DNA of 64,000 nt from Bradyrhizobium sp. ORS 278 (GCF_000026145.1 NC_009445.1:5672501-5736500), one strand, 5' to 3'; counted from the first letter of the stretch, positions 7,476 through 16,580 are shown. Notes: generated by a model not told the origin, from the sequence alone. Numbers and translations: made by a program.

Positions 7476-8465
7476 TCAGACGTCCTGCCGCTCGACCCTG
7501 TTCTTCAGGATGCCGATCTTCTCGACCTCGAGCTCGATGACGTCGCCATGCTCGAGGTACCAGCCGAGCTCGAGCCCGCAGCCATTGCCGACCGTGCCCG
7601 ACCCGATGAACTCGCCCGGCATCAATGTCTCGTCCTTGCTGATATAGGCGATCAGCTCCTCGAACGAGAACAGCATGCCCTCGCTGACGCCGCGCGAGCG
7701 GACCGCGCCATTGACGCGCGCCTCCATCTTCAGGCGATAGGGATCGCCGATCTCGTCGGGCGTCACGATCCACGGCCCCATGACGTTGCCGCCGTCGAAG
7801 CTCTTGCCCTTGGAGGGACCGAGGCGGCCGTCCATCTCGACGCGCTGCGTGTCGCGGGCGGAGAAGTCATTGAAGATGGTGAAGCCGAAGATGTGGTCGC
7901 CCGCCTTGCCGGCCGCAATGTCCTTGCCCCGGCCCTTCGTGATGATGCCGAACTCCAGCTCGTAGTCCATCACCTGGCTGTAGCGCGGCCATGTCACGAC
8001 CGTGTTGGGACCGCGCACGCTGAACCGGTTGGTGATGTAGAAGATCGGGACCTTGCGATAAACCTCGGGCAGTTCGCCGAGCGGCTCGGCATCGATGCGC
8101 GCGAGCTCCTCGGTGTCGCCGCGCTGGCGCGCCGCGAGCTTGCGCTGGCCGCGCGGCGCCTGGAGGATGTGCAGCGGAAACGACATGCCGTCGCGCATCT
8201 GCCGCGGCTCCGGCACCGGTGCCAGCAGCTCCGTGCCCGCGGCATCTCGCGACAGGCTCTCGTCGCCGCCATAGCGCTCGATCAGCGCGCGGGCCTCGTC
8301 GAGCGCGGCGTCGCCGGCATCGATCAGCGACAGCATCGAGGCGAAGGCCGGGTTGGTTTTGCCGGCGCGATCGGCGGCGGCTGCCAGATCGAAGAGCCGG
8401 GAATCACCGGCGTGGACCACGCCGATCCGCTCCCGGCCCTCGGTTCGAAATGTCGCAAGCTTCAC
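7476..8465 (-). CDS. Fumarylacetoacetate hydrolase family protein
   Basis: A 329-residue FAH-family hydrolase with an N-terminal FAH_N-like domain (VKLATFRTEGRERIGVV) and the C-terminal catalytic domain. Metal-binding residues appear in DYELEFGIITKGRG, with FTIFNDFSARDTQR, GKSFDGGNVMGPWIVTPDEIG and the closing GSGTVGNGCGLELGWYLEHGD. I chose GTG 8463-8465 because it follows AGGGGAGG at good spacing; an earlier in-frame ATG would add 20 non-conserved residues. Such enzymes commonly act late in ring-cleavage pathways on acylpyruvates or 2-oxo-hept-ene-dioates. It is first in a two-gene leftward operon. Confidence 0.9.
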   Translation of the reverse strand: MKLATFRTEGRERIGVVHAGDSRLFDLAAAADRAGKTNPAFASMLSLIDAGDAALDEARALIERYGGDESLSRDAAGTELLAPVPEPRQMRDGMSFPLHILQAPRGQRKLAARQRGDTEELARIDAEPLGELPEVYRKVPIFYITNRFSVRGPNTVVTWPRYSQVMDYELEFGIITKGRGKDIAAGKAGDHIFGFTIFNDFSARDTQRVEMDGRLGPSKGKSFDGGNVMGPWIVTPDEIGDPYRLKMEARVNGAVRSRGVSEGMLFSFEELIAYISKDETLMPGEFIGSGTVGNGCGLELGWYLEHGDVIELEVEKIGILKNRVERQDV

Positions 8466-8564
8466 GCCGGCCTCCCCTTGTGTTTTCTTACAAAATATAC
8501 AATCATAGAAAATATCGATAAACAAGAGGCCGAACGGGCCAATCCCCGGGGGAGGACATCAACC
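8466..8564. promoter_or_regulatory. AT-rich divergent promoter region
   Basis: About 100 bases between the leftward FAH/cyclase pair and the rightward importer operon, markedly A/T rich against the surroundings. It holds an inverted pair TTGT (8478-8481) and ACAA (8490-8493), and further ACAA near 8499 and 8522. FCD-type GntR regulators usually bind short TTGT...ACAA dyads, and the FCD gene lies second in the rightward operon, so autoregulation here is likely but inferred. Confidence 0.45.
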
Positions 8565-9500
8565 ATGCGTCATCAGGTCATGGGAGCCGTGCTGGGATCG
8601 GTGCTGGCCGCCCTTGCGCTCACGTCTGCCGCCCGCGCCGACAAGATCCAGATCGGCTGCACGGCGACGTCGGACTGCGCCTCGGCGATGATCGCGGTCG
8701 ACGAGGGCCTCTTCAAGAAGCATGGCCTGGACGTCGAGATGGTGCTGATCGGGATCAACTCGAACATCCCCGCCGCCATTCTCTCCAACTCGATCCAGAT
8801 CGGCGGGCCGACCTCGACCGTGTTCCTGCAGGCCGCCGACGGCGGCCTCGACCTCGTTGCGATCTCCGGCGCCTCGATTATGAACAAGACCTCGAACGAC
8901 GCCATCGCCGCCTTCGTGCGCAACGGCGTCATCATCAACGGTCCGCAGGACTTCAAGGGCAAAAAGGTCGGCGCGCCCGGCATCGGCGCTTTCCTGCAGG
9001 TGCTGTTCGTGAAATGGCTGGTCGAGAAGGGCGTCGATCCGAAGAGCGTGAACTTCGTCGAGGTGACGTTCCCGACCATGGCCGACACCATCAAGTCGGG
9101 CGGGGTCGATGCCGTCCTGACGGCCGAGCCGTTCGTCATGCGCATGACCAACGCCAATCTCGGCATGGTCGGCGCGCGCTACGCCGCCGAGCTCGCCCGG
9201 ACCGAGCCGATCATCTTCTATGCGGCGTCGCGCGAATGGGCCGAGAAGAACCAAGAGACGGTGAAGAAATTCCGCGCGGCCATCGCCGAGGCGGCCCCGA
9301 TCGTGAACAACGATCGTGAGAAGGCCTCGGCCGCGATCGCCAAGTTCACCAGGCAGCCGCTCGACCTCGTCAAGATGACGACGCCGAACTACGCCGAACC
9401 GGAGCTGAAGCCGGAACAGCTCGCATGGTGGATCGACGTCATGTCGGCGCAGAAGATGCTGCAGAGCAAGCTGGACCTCAAGAAGCTGATCCTCAATTGA
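8565..9500 (+). CDS. ABC transporter substrate-binding protein (NMT1/THI5-like)
   Basis: A 311-residue periplasmic binding protein. Residues 1-25 form a Sec signal ending ARA/DKI. The mature part has the NMT1/SsuA-like fold: CASAMIAVDEGLFKKHGLDVEMV, then SIQIGGPTSTVFLQAADGG and DFKGKKVGAPGIGAFLQVLF. Family members bring in sulfonates, pyrimidine precursors, aromatic or heterocyclic acids. It heads an operon with a regulator, ATPase and two permeases; the next gene overlaps by one base (TGATG). The start follows GGGGGAGGACATCAACC. The neighbouring ring-hydrolysing enzymes suggest a cyclic, perhaps nitrogen-containing ligand. Confidence 0.9.
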   Translation: MRHQVMGAVLGSVLAALALTSAARADKIQIGCTATSDCASAMIAVDEGLFKKHGLDVEMVLIGINSNIPAAILSNSIQIGGPTSTVFLQAADGGLDLVAISGASIMNKTSNDAIAAFVRNGVIINGPQDFKGKKVGAPGIGAFLQVLFVKWLVEKGVDPKSVNFVEVTFPTMADTIKSGGVDAVLTAEPFVMRMTNANLGMVGARYAAELARTEPIIFYAASREWAEKNQETVKKFRAAIAEAAPIVNNDREKASAAIAKFTRQPLDLVKMTTPNYAEPELKPEQLAWWIDVMSAQKMLQSKLDLKKLILN

Positions 9501-10198
9501 TGACGGCCTCGACACCAATCCTGCAGACCGAGACGGCGAGCGGCGATACGCTCAGCGAGCGGGCCGCCGCGCTGATCGAGCGCGACATCGTCGCGGGCGT
9601 TCTCACGCCCGGCTCGCGGCTCGGCATCGTCGAGCTCGCCAGACGCTACGAGATCGGGCCGACACCGGTGCGCGAGGGGCTGTCCCGGCTGGTGTCGCGC
9701 GGTCTGATCGTCGGCATCGGCCAGCGCGGGTTTCGCGTCGCCGAGGTGAGCCGTGAGGATCTCGTGGACATCACGCGGATGCGCACGGTGGTGGAGAATG
9801 AGGCGCTGCGGCTGGCGATGCAGAACGGCGGCGACTCCTGGGAGGCCGGCATCATTGCAGCGCTGCACCAGATGCGACGCTACATCCAGCGCATGCAAAG
9901 CGAATTCCGCGAGGGCGCGCCTGAGTTCGATCGCCTGCACAAGGCGTTTCATACTGCCCTGCTCGACGCCTGCGGATCGCGCCGCCTGCTCGCCGCCCAT
10001 TCCGATCTCTACGACCAGGCCTACCGTTACCGCCGTGTGATGATGCGCAGCTTCGACGACGGCAGCGGCTTCATCCGGGAGCACGAGGCACTCGCCGAAC
10101 TCGTGCTCGCGCGCGATGCCGCCGCCGCGCAGGCGCGGCTCGCAGCGCATCTGCGCTCGACGATAGAGATCGTGTATCCCCAGCCCAAGGGAGCCTGA
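9500..10198 (+). CDS. GntR family regulator, FCD (FadR-type) subfamily
   Basis: A 232-residue repressor-type regulator. The N-terminal winged helix (about residues 18-75) includes GVLTPGSRLGIVELARRYEI and GPTPVREGLSRLVSRGLI, the canonical GntR recognition region. The C-terminal all-helical FCD ligand domain follows, with metal/ligand histidines in FDRLHKAFHTAL and IREHEALAELVLARD. The start ATG overlaps the stop of the binding-protein gene and the ATPase begins two bases after its own stop, so it is translationally coupled inside the importer operon it probably controls. Confidence 0.9.
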   Translation: MTASTPILQTETASGDTLSERAAALIERDIVAGVLTPGSRLGIVELARRYEIGPTPVREGLSRLVSRGLIVGIGQRGFRVAEVSREDLVDITRMRTVVENEALRLAMQNGGDSWEAGIIAALHQMRRYIQRMQSEFREGAPEFDRLHKAFHTALLDACGSRRLLAAHSDLYDQAYRYRRVMMRSFDDGSGFIREHEALAELVLARDAAAAQARLAAHLRSTIEIVYPQPKGA

Positions 10199-10199
10199 G

Positions 10200-11003
10200 A
10201 TGGCGGAGCCTGCCCTCGCTTTGGTCCAATCATCTCCCTCGCCCGCGCGGGCGCAGATCGCGTTCGAGAATGTCGCGCTGGTGCTCGGCGGCAAGGCGAT
10301 CATCGACACGATCAGTCTCGATGTGCAGGCGGGTGAGATCCTGTGCGTCGTCGGAGCCTCCGGCTGCGGCAAGACCACGGCGCTGCGGCTCGCCGCAGGC
10401 CTCTATCAGCCGACCGCTGGCAACGTGCGCTTCGAGGGCGAGCCGATGCGCGCGCCACGGCGCGAGATCGCGGTCGTGTTCCAGGACTATGGCAAGGCGC
10501 TGCTGCCCTGGCGCACCGCGGCCGGCAACATCTCGCTCGCGCTGGAAACGATCGGCATGCCCGCCGCGCAGCGCGAGGCGCGCATCACCGAGCTGCTCGC
10601 CAAGGTCGGGCTCGCCGGCCACGCCGCCAAATATCCGACGGAGATGTCCGGCGGCATGCAGCAGCGGCTGCAGATCGCGCGCTGCCTCGCGCAGGACCCG
10701 AAGGTGCTGCTGATGGACGAGCCGTTCGGCGCGCTGGATGCCATGACACGGCAAGGCCTTCAGGACGAGATGCTGGCGCTGGTTGCGGCGACCGGCGCCA
10801 CCGTCGTGTTCGTGACGCATGATTTGGAGGAGGCGATCTATCTCGGCGACCGCGTCGTCGGCCTGCTGCCGCATCCCGGCCGCGTCGGCCTGGACCTGAC
10901 GATCGGCCTGCCGCGGCCGCGCGACCAGCTGGCGACGCGCGAGCATCCGGAATTCCTGCGGCTGCGCCGCGCGCTGTTCGACTTCATCAAGGCCAGCGAA
11001 TGA
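10200..11003 (+). CDS. ABC transporter ATP-binding protein (NitT/TauT type)
   Basis: A 267-residue cytoplasmic ATPase. Walker A GASGCGKT is at residues 52-59, the Q-loop is VFQDYGKALLPWRT, the signature is MSGGMQQR, Walker B is VLLMDEPFGALD, and the switch histidine is in VFVTHDLEEA. The PWRT after the Q-loop and the DLEEAIYLGDRV segment are typical of the SsuB/TauB/NrtD group. It energises the two permeases encoded next; its stop overlaps the first permease start by four bases. Confidence 0.93.
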   Translation: MAEPALALVQSSPSPARAQIAFENVALVLGGKAIIDTISLDVQAGEILCVVGASGCGKTTALRLAAGLYQPTAGNVRFEGEPMRAPRREIAVVFQDYGKALLPWRTAAGNISLALETIGMPAAQREARITELLAKVGLAGHAAKYPTEMSGGMQQRLQIARCLAQDPKVLLMDEPFGALDAMTRQGLQDEMLALVAATGATVVFVTHDLEEAIYLGDRVVGLLPHPGRVGLDLTIGLPRPRDQLATREHPEFLRLRRALFDFIKASE

Positions 11004-11767
11004 CCCTGCCGGAGCGCATCAAGCCGGTGCTGCTGCCGCTCGCGGCGCTATTCGCCTTCGAGGCGTGGATGCGGCTCGCTGCCGTACAGAGCGACTCGCT
11101 GGCGCCGCCGAGCGCGGTTCTGCTCGCGCTCCTGCGCGCCTTCACCGACGGCTCGCTGCTGATCGCGACACGCGATACGCTCGCCTCGGCGTTCGCCGGC
11201 CTCGCGCTCGGCGGCGCGATCGGGCTGGTGCTCGGCATCACGCTGGGGCTCTCGCAAATCCTCAGCCGGCTGATGGAGGTCACGATCGAGGCGATCAGGC
11301 CGATCCCCTCGGTGGCCCTGCTGCCGCTCGCCCTGATCGCGCTCGGCTTCGGCTATCGTATGGAGATCGCGATCGTCGCCTTCGCGTGCGTCTGGCCGGT
11401 GCTGATCATGACGCGCGCCGCGGTTGGCGGCATCGAGCCGCGGCTGATCGAGGTCGCGCGCGTGCTGCGGCTGACGCAGCTCGACCGTGTCATGAAGATC
11501 GTCATTCCCGCCGCCCTGCCCCGCATCTTCCTCGCCTTCCGGCTCGCCGCCGGCATCGCGCTGATCGTGGCCGTCACGGTGGAGATCGCGATCAACCCGC
11601 TCGGCCTCGGCGCCGGCATCATGACGGCGCAGCAGGGACTGCAGCCCGACCTGATGCTCGCTTATCTCGTCTGGATCGGCGTCACGGGATTCGCGCTCAA
11701 TGCTGCGTTGATCGCCGCACAGCGGACTTTGTTCGGGCGCGCCGCATTGTCAGGTGACAATCCATGA
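11000..11767 (+). CDS. ABC transporter permease (NitT/TauT type), first
   Basis: A 255-residue inner-membrane protein with about six transmembrane helices (for example FAGLALGGAIGLVLGITLGL and IALIVAVTVEIAI). The cytoplasmic EAA loop that docks on the ATPase is seen as EVARVLRLTQLDRVMKIVIP. Start and stop each overlap the neighbouring genes by four bases (ATGA), showing a tightly coupled operon. It forms a heterodimeric channel with the next permease. Confidence 0.92.
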   Translation: MTLPERIKPVLLPLAALFAFEAWMRLAAVQSDSLAPPSAVLLALLRAFTDGSLLIATRDTLASAFAGLALGGAIGLVLGITLGLSQILSRLMEVTIEAIRPIPSVALLPLALIALGFGYRMEIAIVAFACVWPVLIMTRAAVGGIEPRLIEVARVLRLTQLDRVMKIVIPAALPRIFLAFRLAAGIALIVAVTVEIAINPLGLGAGIMTAQQGLQPDLMLAYLVWIGVTGFALNAALIAAQRTLFGRAALSGDNP

Positions 11768-12531
11768 GATGGTCCGTGATCGCGTGGCGTGTTGCCAGCT
11801 TCGCCGTTGCCGCAGGCTTCATCGCGGCCTGGCAGCTTGCCGCCGATCGGCGCCTGGTCTCGCCCGTGTTCCTGCCGGGGCCCGATCGCGCCTGGGCATC
11901 GCTGCTGCGCGGCTTCACGAGCGGCGATCTGCTGACGAAGCTCGCGGGCACGCTGGCGCACATGGCCTATGGCTGGCTGCTCGCCTCGATCGTCGGCATC
12001 GCGCTCGGCGCGATGATCGGCTCCTCCAAGGCGATGCGCAGCTACGTCGCGCCGACGCTCGAGCTGCTGCGGCCGCTGCCGGTCTCGGCGATCATTCCGG
12101 TCGCGATCGCCGCGCTTGGCCTGAGCCAAAGCATGGCGCTGTTCGTGATCGCGTTCGGCTCGCTGTGGCCAATGCTGCTCGGGACCATCCACGGCTTTGC
12201 CGCGGTCGAGCCTCGGCTCTATGAGGTCGCACGCGTGCTGCACATGTCGCGGCTTGCCGTCATCTTCAAGATCGCGCTGCCGTCAGCGGCGCCCGACATT
12301 CTCGCCGGGATGCGGCTGAGCTTGACCGTGGCGCTGATCCTCGCCGTCGTGTGCGAGATGCTCGCGGGGCTCGACGGCCTCGGCCAGTGGGTGCTGCTGT
12401 CGGCGCGCGCGTTCCGATCCGCCGACCTGTTCGCCGGCGTGCTGTTGCTCGGCGCCATCGGCTACGTCACGTCGGTCGCAATGGGCGCCGCCGAAAGCCG
12501 CCTCTTGCGTTGGCAGGCCGCGCGGCGATAG
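11764..12531 (+). CDS. ABC transporter permease (NitT/TauT type), second
   Basis: A 255-residue inner-membrane protein homologous to the preceding permease: helices around WLLASIVGIALGAMIG, ALFVIAFGSLWPMLLG and LTVALILAVVCEML, and an EAA loop EVARVLHMSRLAVIFKIALP. It is last in the operon. The next gene, the FAD oxidoreductase of the opposite strand, ends just one base away, so the two long operons converge tail to tail with no room for a separate terminator. Confidence 0.92.
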   Translation: MRWSVIAWRVASFAVAAGFIAAWQLAADRRLVSPVFLPGPDRAWASLLRGFTSGDLLTKLAGTLAHMAYGWLLASIVGIALGAMIGSSKAMRSYVAPTLELLRPLPVSAIIPVAIAALGLSQSMALFVIAFGSLWPMLLGTIHGFAAVEPRLYEVARVLHMSRLAVIFKIALPSAAPDILAGMRLSLTVALILAVVCEMLAGLDGLGQWVLLSARAFRSADLFAGVLLLGAIGYVTSVAMGAAESRLLRWQAARR

Positions 12532-12532
12532 C

Positions 12533-13912
12533 TCAGCGCGCCAGCCCCGCGACGCGGCCAAGCGCGACGGCGGTGAGCAGGCCGTTGCCGGAGAGATAGC
12601 CGGCGGCGTCCGCGCCGGAGACGCCGCAAGCCGCGCCACCGACGGCGAACAGATTGTCGATCGCGGTGCCGTCGTTGCGCACGACGCGCGCCCGCTCGTC
12701 GATGACGAGGCCGCCCTGGGTGTGAAACAGCGCGCCGGTGACCTTGACCGCGCGATAGGGTGGCGCGAGTTGCGGCACGCCGGCGAAGCTGCGGCCGAAA
12801 CGATCGGTGCGATGCTGGGCCTTGGCGTCGCTGACTTCCTCGCATGTGCGCGCAAGGACATCGGCCGGGACGCGCATCGCGGCTGCGAGGCTCCCGATAT
12901 CGTACCCCTCCAGCACCGCGCCATGCGCGATCGCATTCCGAAAATCCTCGAACTGCGCGGCAATGCCAGCGATGCGCGCATCAAAGATCGTCCAGGCGAT
13001 GCCCTCCGGCTGCGCCAGGACGTGGGCCGCCTGCTCGGAATAGCCCGATGCCTCGTTCGAGAAGCGCTGGCCGTCGGAATTCACCTGGAAACCGCCCTCG
13101 GTGATGGTCGCCCAGCTGATGAGGATGCCTGCGGGATGCGCGACCGAGCCGTGGCCCTGGTGCCCGCCGAGATGCCTCGTCGCCGCGCGGAGCTGCTCGC
13201 CCCACGTCAGCGCATCGCCCTGGTTGCCGACATGGCCGAAATAGGTCGCGCTCGCCATTTGCGGGATGTGCCGGGCGACCAGCGCGGGATTGCCGCCGTA
13301 GCCGCTGCAGGCGAGGATCAGGCGGCGGCAGCCGATCTCGTCGCTGCCGCCGTCGGGCCGCGCGAAGCGCACACCGACGACGCGCTGCGCGCGGTCGAGC
13401 AGCAAGGACGCCGCATGCGCGTCGCAGAGGATATCGATTCCGGCGGCCTCGGCGGCCGTGCGCAGCCGGTCGATAAGCTCGCGTCCGGCGCGGCTCGGAA
13501 GCCCATGCATGCGATAGCGCGAGTGGCCGGGATAGCTGAAATTGTCGACCAGCGAGAATGGCAGCCGATGCCGGTCCGCGAGCCATTCGAGCGTCGGGCC
13601 GATGGTCGTGGTGACGAGCTGCACCAGCGCCGCATCCGGCTCATCATGCGCCTTGTGCATAATGTCGGCCGCGAAGCGCGCGGGACTGTCGTCGATGCCG
13701 AGCGCCGCCTGCCAGCGCGTGCCGGCAGCCGGAATGAGTCCGGCCGACAGCGCGGTCGAGCCCTGCGGTACGGCATCGCGTTCCAGCACCAGCACGCTCT
13801 CGCCACTCTCGGCCGCCGACAGCGCAGCGACGAGCCCAGCCGCACCCGCGCCGATGATCAGGCAGTCGACGGCAAGCTCGGGCGTGCGATCGATCGTCTC
13901 GACCGAACTCAT
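12533..13912 (-). CDS. FAD-dependent oxidoreductase (fumarate reductase/ketosteroid dehydrogenase type)
   Basis: A 459-residue flavoprotein. The N-terminal dinucleotide-binding fold is LIIGAGAAGLVAALSAAESGE, with VLVLERDA for the ribose-binding acid. The middle shows GLIPAAGTRW and the substrate-domain layout of the FAD_binding_2 family, and the C-terminus has the FAD-closing GGAACGVSGADAAGYLSGNGL. Relatives are succinate/fumarate dehydrogenases, urocanate reductases and 3-ketosteroid dehydrogenases, which insert or remove a C=C bond next to a carbonyl. The start overlaps the stop of the isochorismatase-fold gene by four bases. It is the last gene of the long leftward operon. Confidence 0.87.
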   Translation of the reverse strand: MSSVETIDRTPELAVDCLIIGAGAAGLVAALSAAESGESVLVLERDAVPQGSTALSAGLIPAAGTRWQAALGIDDSPARFAADIMHKAHDEPDAALVQLVTTTIGPTLEWLADRHRLPFSLVDNFSYPGHSRYRMHGLPSRAGRELIDRLRTAAEAAGIDILCDAHAASLLLDRAQRVVGVRFARPDGGSDEIGCRRLILACSGYGGNPALVARHIPQMASATYFGHVGNQGDALTWGEQLRAATRHLGGHQGHGSVAHPAGILISWATITEGGFQVNSDGQRFSNEASGYSEQAAHVLAQPEGIAWTIFDARIAGIAAQFEDFRNAIAHGAVLEGYDIGSLAAAMRVPADVLARTCEEVSDAKAQHRTDRFGRSFAGVPQLAPPYRAVKVTGALFHTQGGLVIDERARVVRNDGTAIDNLFAVGGAACGVSGADAAGYLSGNGLLTAVALGRVAGLAR

Positions 13913-14523
13913 GACGCGGCCAATTCCTTGATCGCCTCCGCGATCGAGGTGACGCGGCACACCGGCTTCAGCGCGGCGATCGCGGTCGCATGCGTCTCCG
14001 CCGTGAACGCGGCGCATCCATCCTCGAGCACGACCGTCTCGAAGTCACGAATGTGCGCGTCACGCACGGTCGACGCCACGCCGCCATTGGTGACGATGCC
14101 CGCGACATAGAGCTTCTCGATGCGGCACTTGCGCAGCACCCATTCGAGCCGTGTCATGTAGAATGCCGAATAGGCGATCTTCTCGATCGTGACGTCGGCC
14201 GGCTGCAACGTCTCCACCAGCTGATGGCCCCACGCGCCGGGCAGGAAATCGCCCTTGGCGAGGAACGGCCGCAGCTGCTTCAGATGCGGCGAGATCAGGG
14301 GGTCACCGCCCTTGCCCGGCACCAGCGTGAACTGGGTGGAGATGACGAAGCCGCCTTTGCTTCGCATCAGATCGGCAAACGGCTTGAGCCGCGGCGGCAG
14401 CGCCGCGATGTCAGCCGCCGTCTGTCCCGCACGGCCATACGCGCCATTCGGATCGAGGAAATCGTTCTGGAGATCGACGATCAGCAGCGCGCTCTGCGCG
14501 GCCGACACCTTGTGATCACTCAT
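13909..14523 (-). CDS. Isochorismatase-fold (cysteine hydrolase superfamily) protein lacking the catalytic Cys
   Basis: A 204-residue Rossmann-like hydrolase. The first catalytic aspartate (LLIVDLQNDFLDPNGAYG, about residue 17) and the lysine (EKIAYSAFYMTRLEWVL) are present. At the usual nucleophile motif, TNxCVxSTxRDA, the sequence is TNGGVASTVRDA: glycine replaces cysteine. Cys-dependent members such as N-carbamoylsarcosine amidase, nicotinamidase and maleamate amidase need that cysteine; true isochorismatases (EntB, PhzD) lack it. Amide hydrolysis by the usual thioester route is therefore unlikely. It overlaps hydantoinase A and the FAD gene by four bases each, so its substrate should belong to the same pathway. 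Confidence 0.85.
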   Translation of the reverse strand: MSDHKVSAAQSALLIVDLQNDFLDPNGAYGRAGQTAADIAALPPRLKPFADLMRSKGGFVISTQFTLVPGKGGDPLISPHLKQLRPFLAKGDFLPGAWGHQLVETLQPADVTIEKIAYSAFYMTRLEWVLRKCRIEKLYVAGIVTNGGVASTVRDAHIRDFETVVLEDGCAAFTAETHATAIAALKPVCRVTSIAEAIKELAAS

Positions 14524-16580
14524 GCGCTGCGCTCCACGATGACGTTGCCGAACTGGTCGACCCGCGCCTTGAAGCCGGGTGCGATCACCGTGGTCGCGTC
14601 CGGCTGCTCCAGGATCGCGGGCCCGGCGATGTCGCTGCCGACCGGAAGACCGAGCCGGGCGTAGATCGCCGTGCTCCACCATTTGCCGTCGAACCAGACG
14701 TCGCGGCTGCCGAGCCGCGCGGTCATCAAATCGGCGCCGGCATCGGGCGCGAGGGCCGAGAGGTCAAAGCGCGGCCGCACGCCGATCGCCGCCGTACGCA
14801 GATTCACGATCTTGATCGGCACGCCCGGCAACAGCCGGCTGAAGCTCTTCTGATAGGCGGTCTCGAACGCCTTGCGCACGTCCTCCACGGTCAGCGCAAT
14901 GGCACCGTCGCGGATCTCGGCCGGCACGGTCGCGCGGATGGTGTGGGTCTGGCCGACATAGTGCATGTCGAGCTCGAACAGCGTGTCGATACGCTCGACC
15001 GCGAGCCGTGCGTCCTTCACCACGCCCTGGGCATGCTCGGCCTCGGACAGCATCCACCGGATCAGCGCCGCGATGTCGAGGCCGTCGACGAACATGTTGA
15101 GCGTCTGCACCTGGTCATGGCGGATGTCGGCGATGACGCAGCCGAGCGCCGAGGTGACGCCGGGATAGCGCGGCACCAGCGCGGCCTTGAGCCCGACATC
15201 CTTGATCAGCGCCGAGACGTGCAGCGCGCCGCCGCCGCCGAACGGCACCGCCGCGAAGCGCGCCGGATCATGGCCGCGCTCGATCGACATCAGCCGGATG
15301 GCCCCGGCCATCTTGCTGTCGGCGATGCGCACGATGGCTTCCGCCGCCTCCATCACGCCGAGACCCAGCGGCTCGCCGACATGCTTGGCGATGGCGCGCT
15401 TGGCGGCCTCGACATCGAGCGCCTTGAGCTTGCCGCCGATCGGCCTGTCAGCATTGATGCGGCCGAGCACGACGTTGGCGTCAGTGAGCGTCGGCCGGTC
15501 GTTGCCGCCGCCATAGCACACCGGACCCGGACGCGAGCCGGCGCTCTCCGGGCCGACCTGCAGCAGGCCGCCGGCATCGACATGAGCGATCGAGCCGCCG
15601 CCGGCGCCGATGGTGGTGATCTCGATCATCGGCGTGCGCACGACGAGGCCGAAATCGATCGTGGTCTGCGCCGCCAGCGAGGTCGCGCCGTCGACCACCA
15701 GCGACACGTCGAACGAGGTGCCGCCGAGATCGCCGGTGATGACGTTGGGAAAGCCGGCCGCCTTGGCGATCTCCGCCGCGGCGATCACGCCAGCCGCCGG
15801 GCCCGACAGCGCGGTGCGGATCGGGAAGCGCCGCGCCGCGTCCGTGGACATCACGCCGCCATTGGACTGCACGATGTGGAAGCGGCCGTCGAACGCTTCA
15901 CCCGCCAGCGCGTTCTGCAGCTTCTGCAAATAGGAGCCGACCACCGGCTGCAGATAGGCGTTGAGCGCGGTCGTCGAGGTCCGCTCGAACTCGCGGATCT
16001 CCGGCAGGATCTGGCTGGAGCAGGCGACATTGTCGTTCGGCCAGATCGCCTGCACGGCTTCGAGCGCGCGGCGCTCGTTGTCGGGATTGGCGAAGGCGTT
16101 GACGAACACGATCGCCAGCGCCTGCGCGCCCTTTGCCAACAGCTCGCGCGCGGTCGTCTCGACCTGCGCAACGTCAACGGCCGTGCGGATGGTGCCGTCC
16201 GACAGCACGCGCTCGTCGACCTCGGCGCGCATGTCGCGCTCGACGACGGGCACGAAGTCGCCCCACAGGCCCCAGGTGTTGCGGCGGTCGCGGCGGCGCA
16301 TCTCCAGCACGTCGCGGAAGCCACGCGTCGTGATCAGGCCGATGCGCGCGCCCTTGCGCTCCAACAGCGCATTGGTGCCGACGGTCGTGCCGTGCACGAT
16401 CGAGGTGAGATGCGAGACCGCGCCGAAACCTTGCAGGCCTTCGAGGAAGCCGACCGCTTCGTCGCCGCGGTTCGACGGCACCTTGTTGGTGCGGAAGCTG
16501 CGCTTCGCCTCGTCGAAGTAGAACAGGTCCGTGAAGGTGCCGCCGACATCGACGCCGACGATGGTGCCGAGCTTGCTCAT
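14520..16580 (-). CDS. Hydantoinase/oxoprolinase subunit A (HyuA family)
   Basis: A 686-residue ATP-dependent subunit of the N-methylhydantoinase/5-oxoprolinase/acetone carboxylase superfamily. The N-terminal phosphate-binding motif GVDVGGTFTDLFYF (residues 9-22) and the adenosine motif around GGTSFDVSLVVDG are intact, with SIVHGTTVGTNALLERKGAR and the central VDAGGLLQVGPESAGSRPGP. With subunit B it would hydrolyse or carboxylate a cyclic amide or imide at the cost of ATP. Start and stop overlap the adjacent genes by four bases. Confidence 0.93.
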   Translation of the reverse strand: MSKLGTIVGVDVGGTFTDLFYFDEAKRSFRTNKVPSNRGDEAVGFLEGLQGFGAVSHLTSIVHGTTVGTNALLERKGARIGLITTRGFRDVLEMRRRDRRNTWGLWGDFVPVVERDMRAEVDERVLSDGTIRTAVDVAQVETTARELLAKGAQALAIVFVNAFANPDNERRALEAVQAIWPNDNVACSSQILPEIREFERTSTTALNAYLQPVVGSYLQKLQNALAGEAFDGRFHIVQSNGGVMSTDAARRFPIRTALSGPAAGVIAAAEIAKAAGFPNVITGDLGGTSFDVSLVVDGATSLAAQTTIDFGLVVRTPMIEITTIGAGGGSIAHVDAGGLLQVGPESAGSRPGPVCYGGGNDRPTLTDANVVLGRINADRPIGGKLKALDVEAAKRAIAKHVGEPLGLGVMEAAEAIVRIADSKMAGAIRLMSIERGHDPARFAAVPFGGGGALHVSALIKDVGLKAALVPRYPGVTSALGCVIADIRHDQVQTLNMFVDGLDIAALIRWMLSEAEHAQGVVKDARLAVERIDTLFELDMHYVGQTHTIRATVPAEIRDGAIALTVEDVRKAFETAYQKSFSRLLPGVPIKIVNLRTAAIGVRPRFDLSALAPDAGADLMTARLGSRDVWFDGKWWSTAIYARLGLPVGSDIAGPAILEQPDATTVIAPGFKARVDQFGNVIVERSA

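Noticed and set aside
8565-9500. A thiamine (THI5-type) transport operon with a TPP riboswitch
   Set aside because: No TPP riboswitch core is visible upstream and no thiamine gene is nearby; the NMT1-like fold is shared with many unrelated importers.
12722-14110. A long rightward open frame opposite the FAD oxidoreductase
   Set aside because: Arg/Ala-rich shadow of a well-supported flavoprotein and isochorismatase-fold gene; no start site or motif.
13909-14523. Calling the isochorismatase-fold gene N-carbamoylsarcosine amidase on the strength of its hydantoinase neighbours
   Set aside because: The nucleophilic cysteine required by that enzyme is replaced by glycine.
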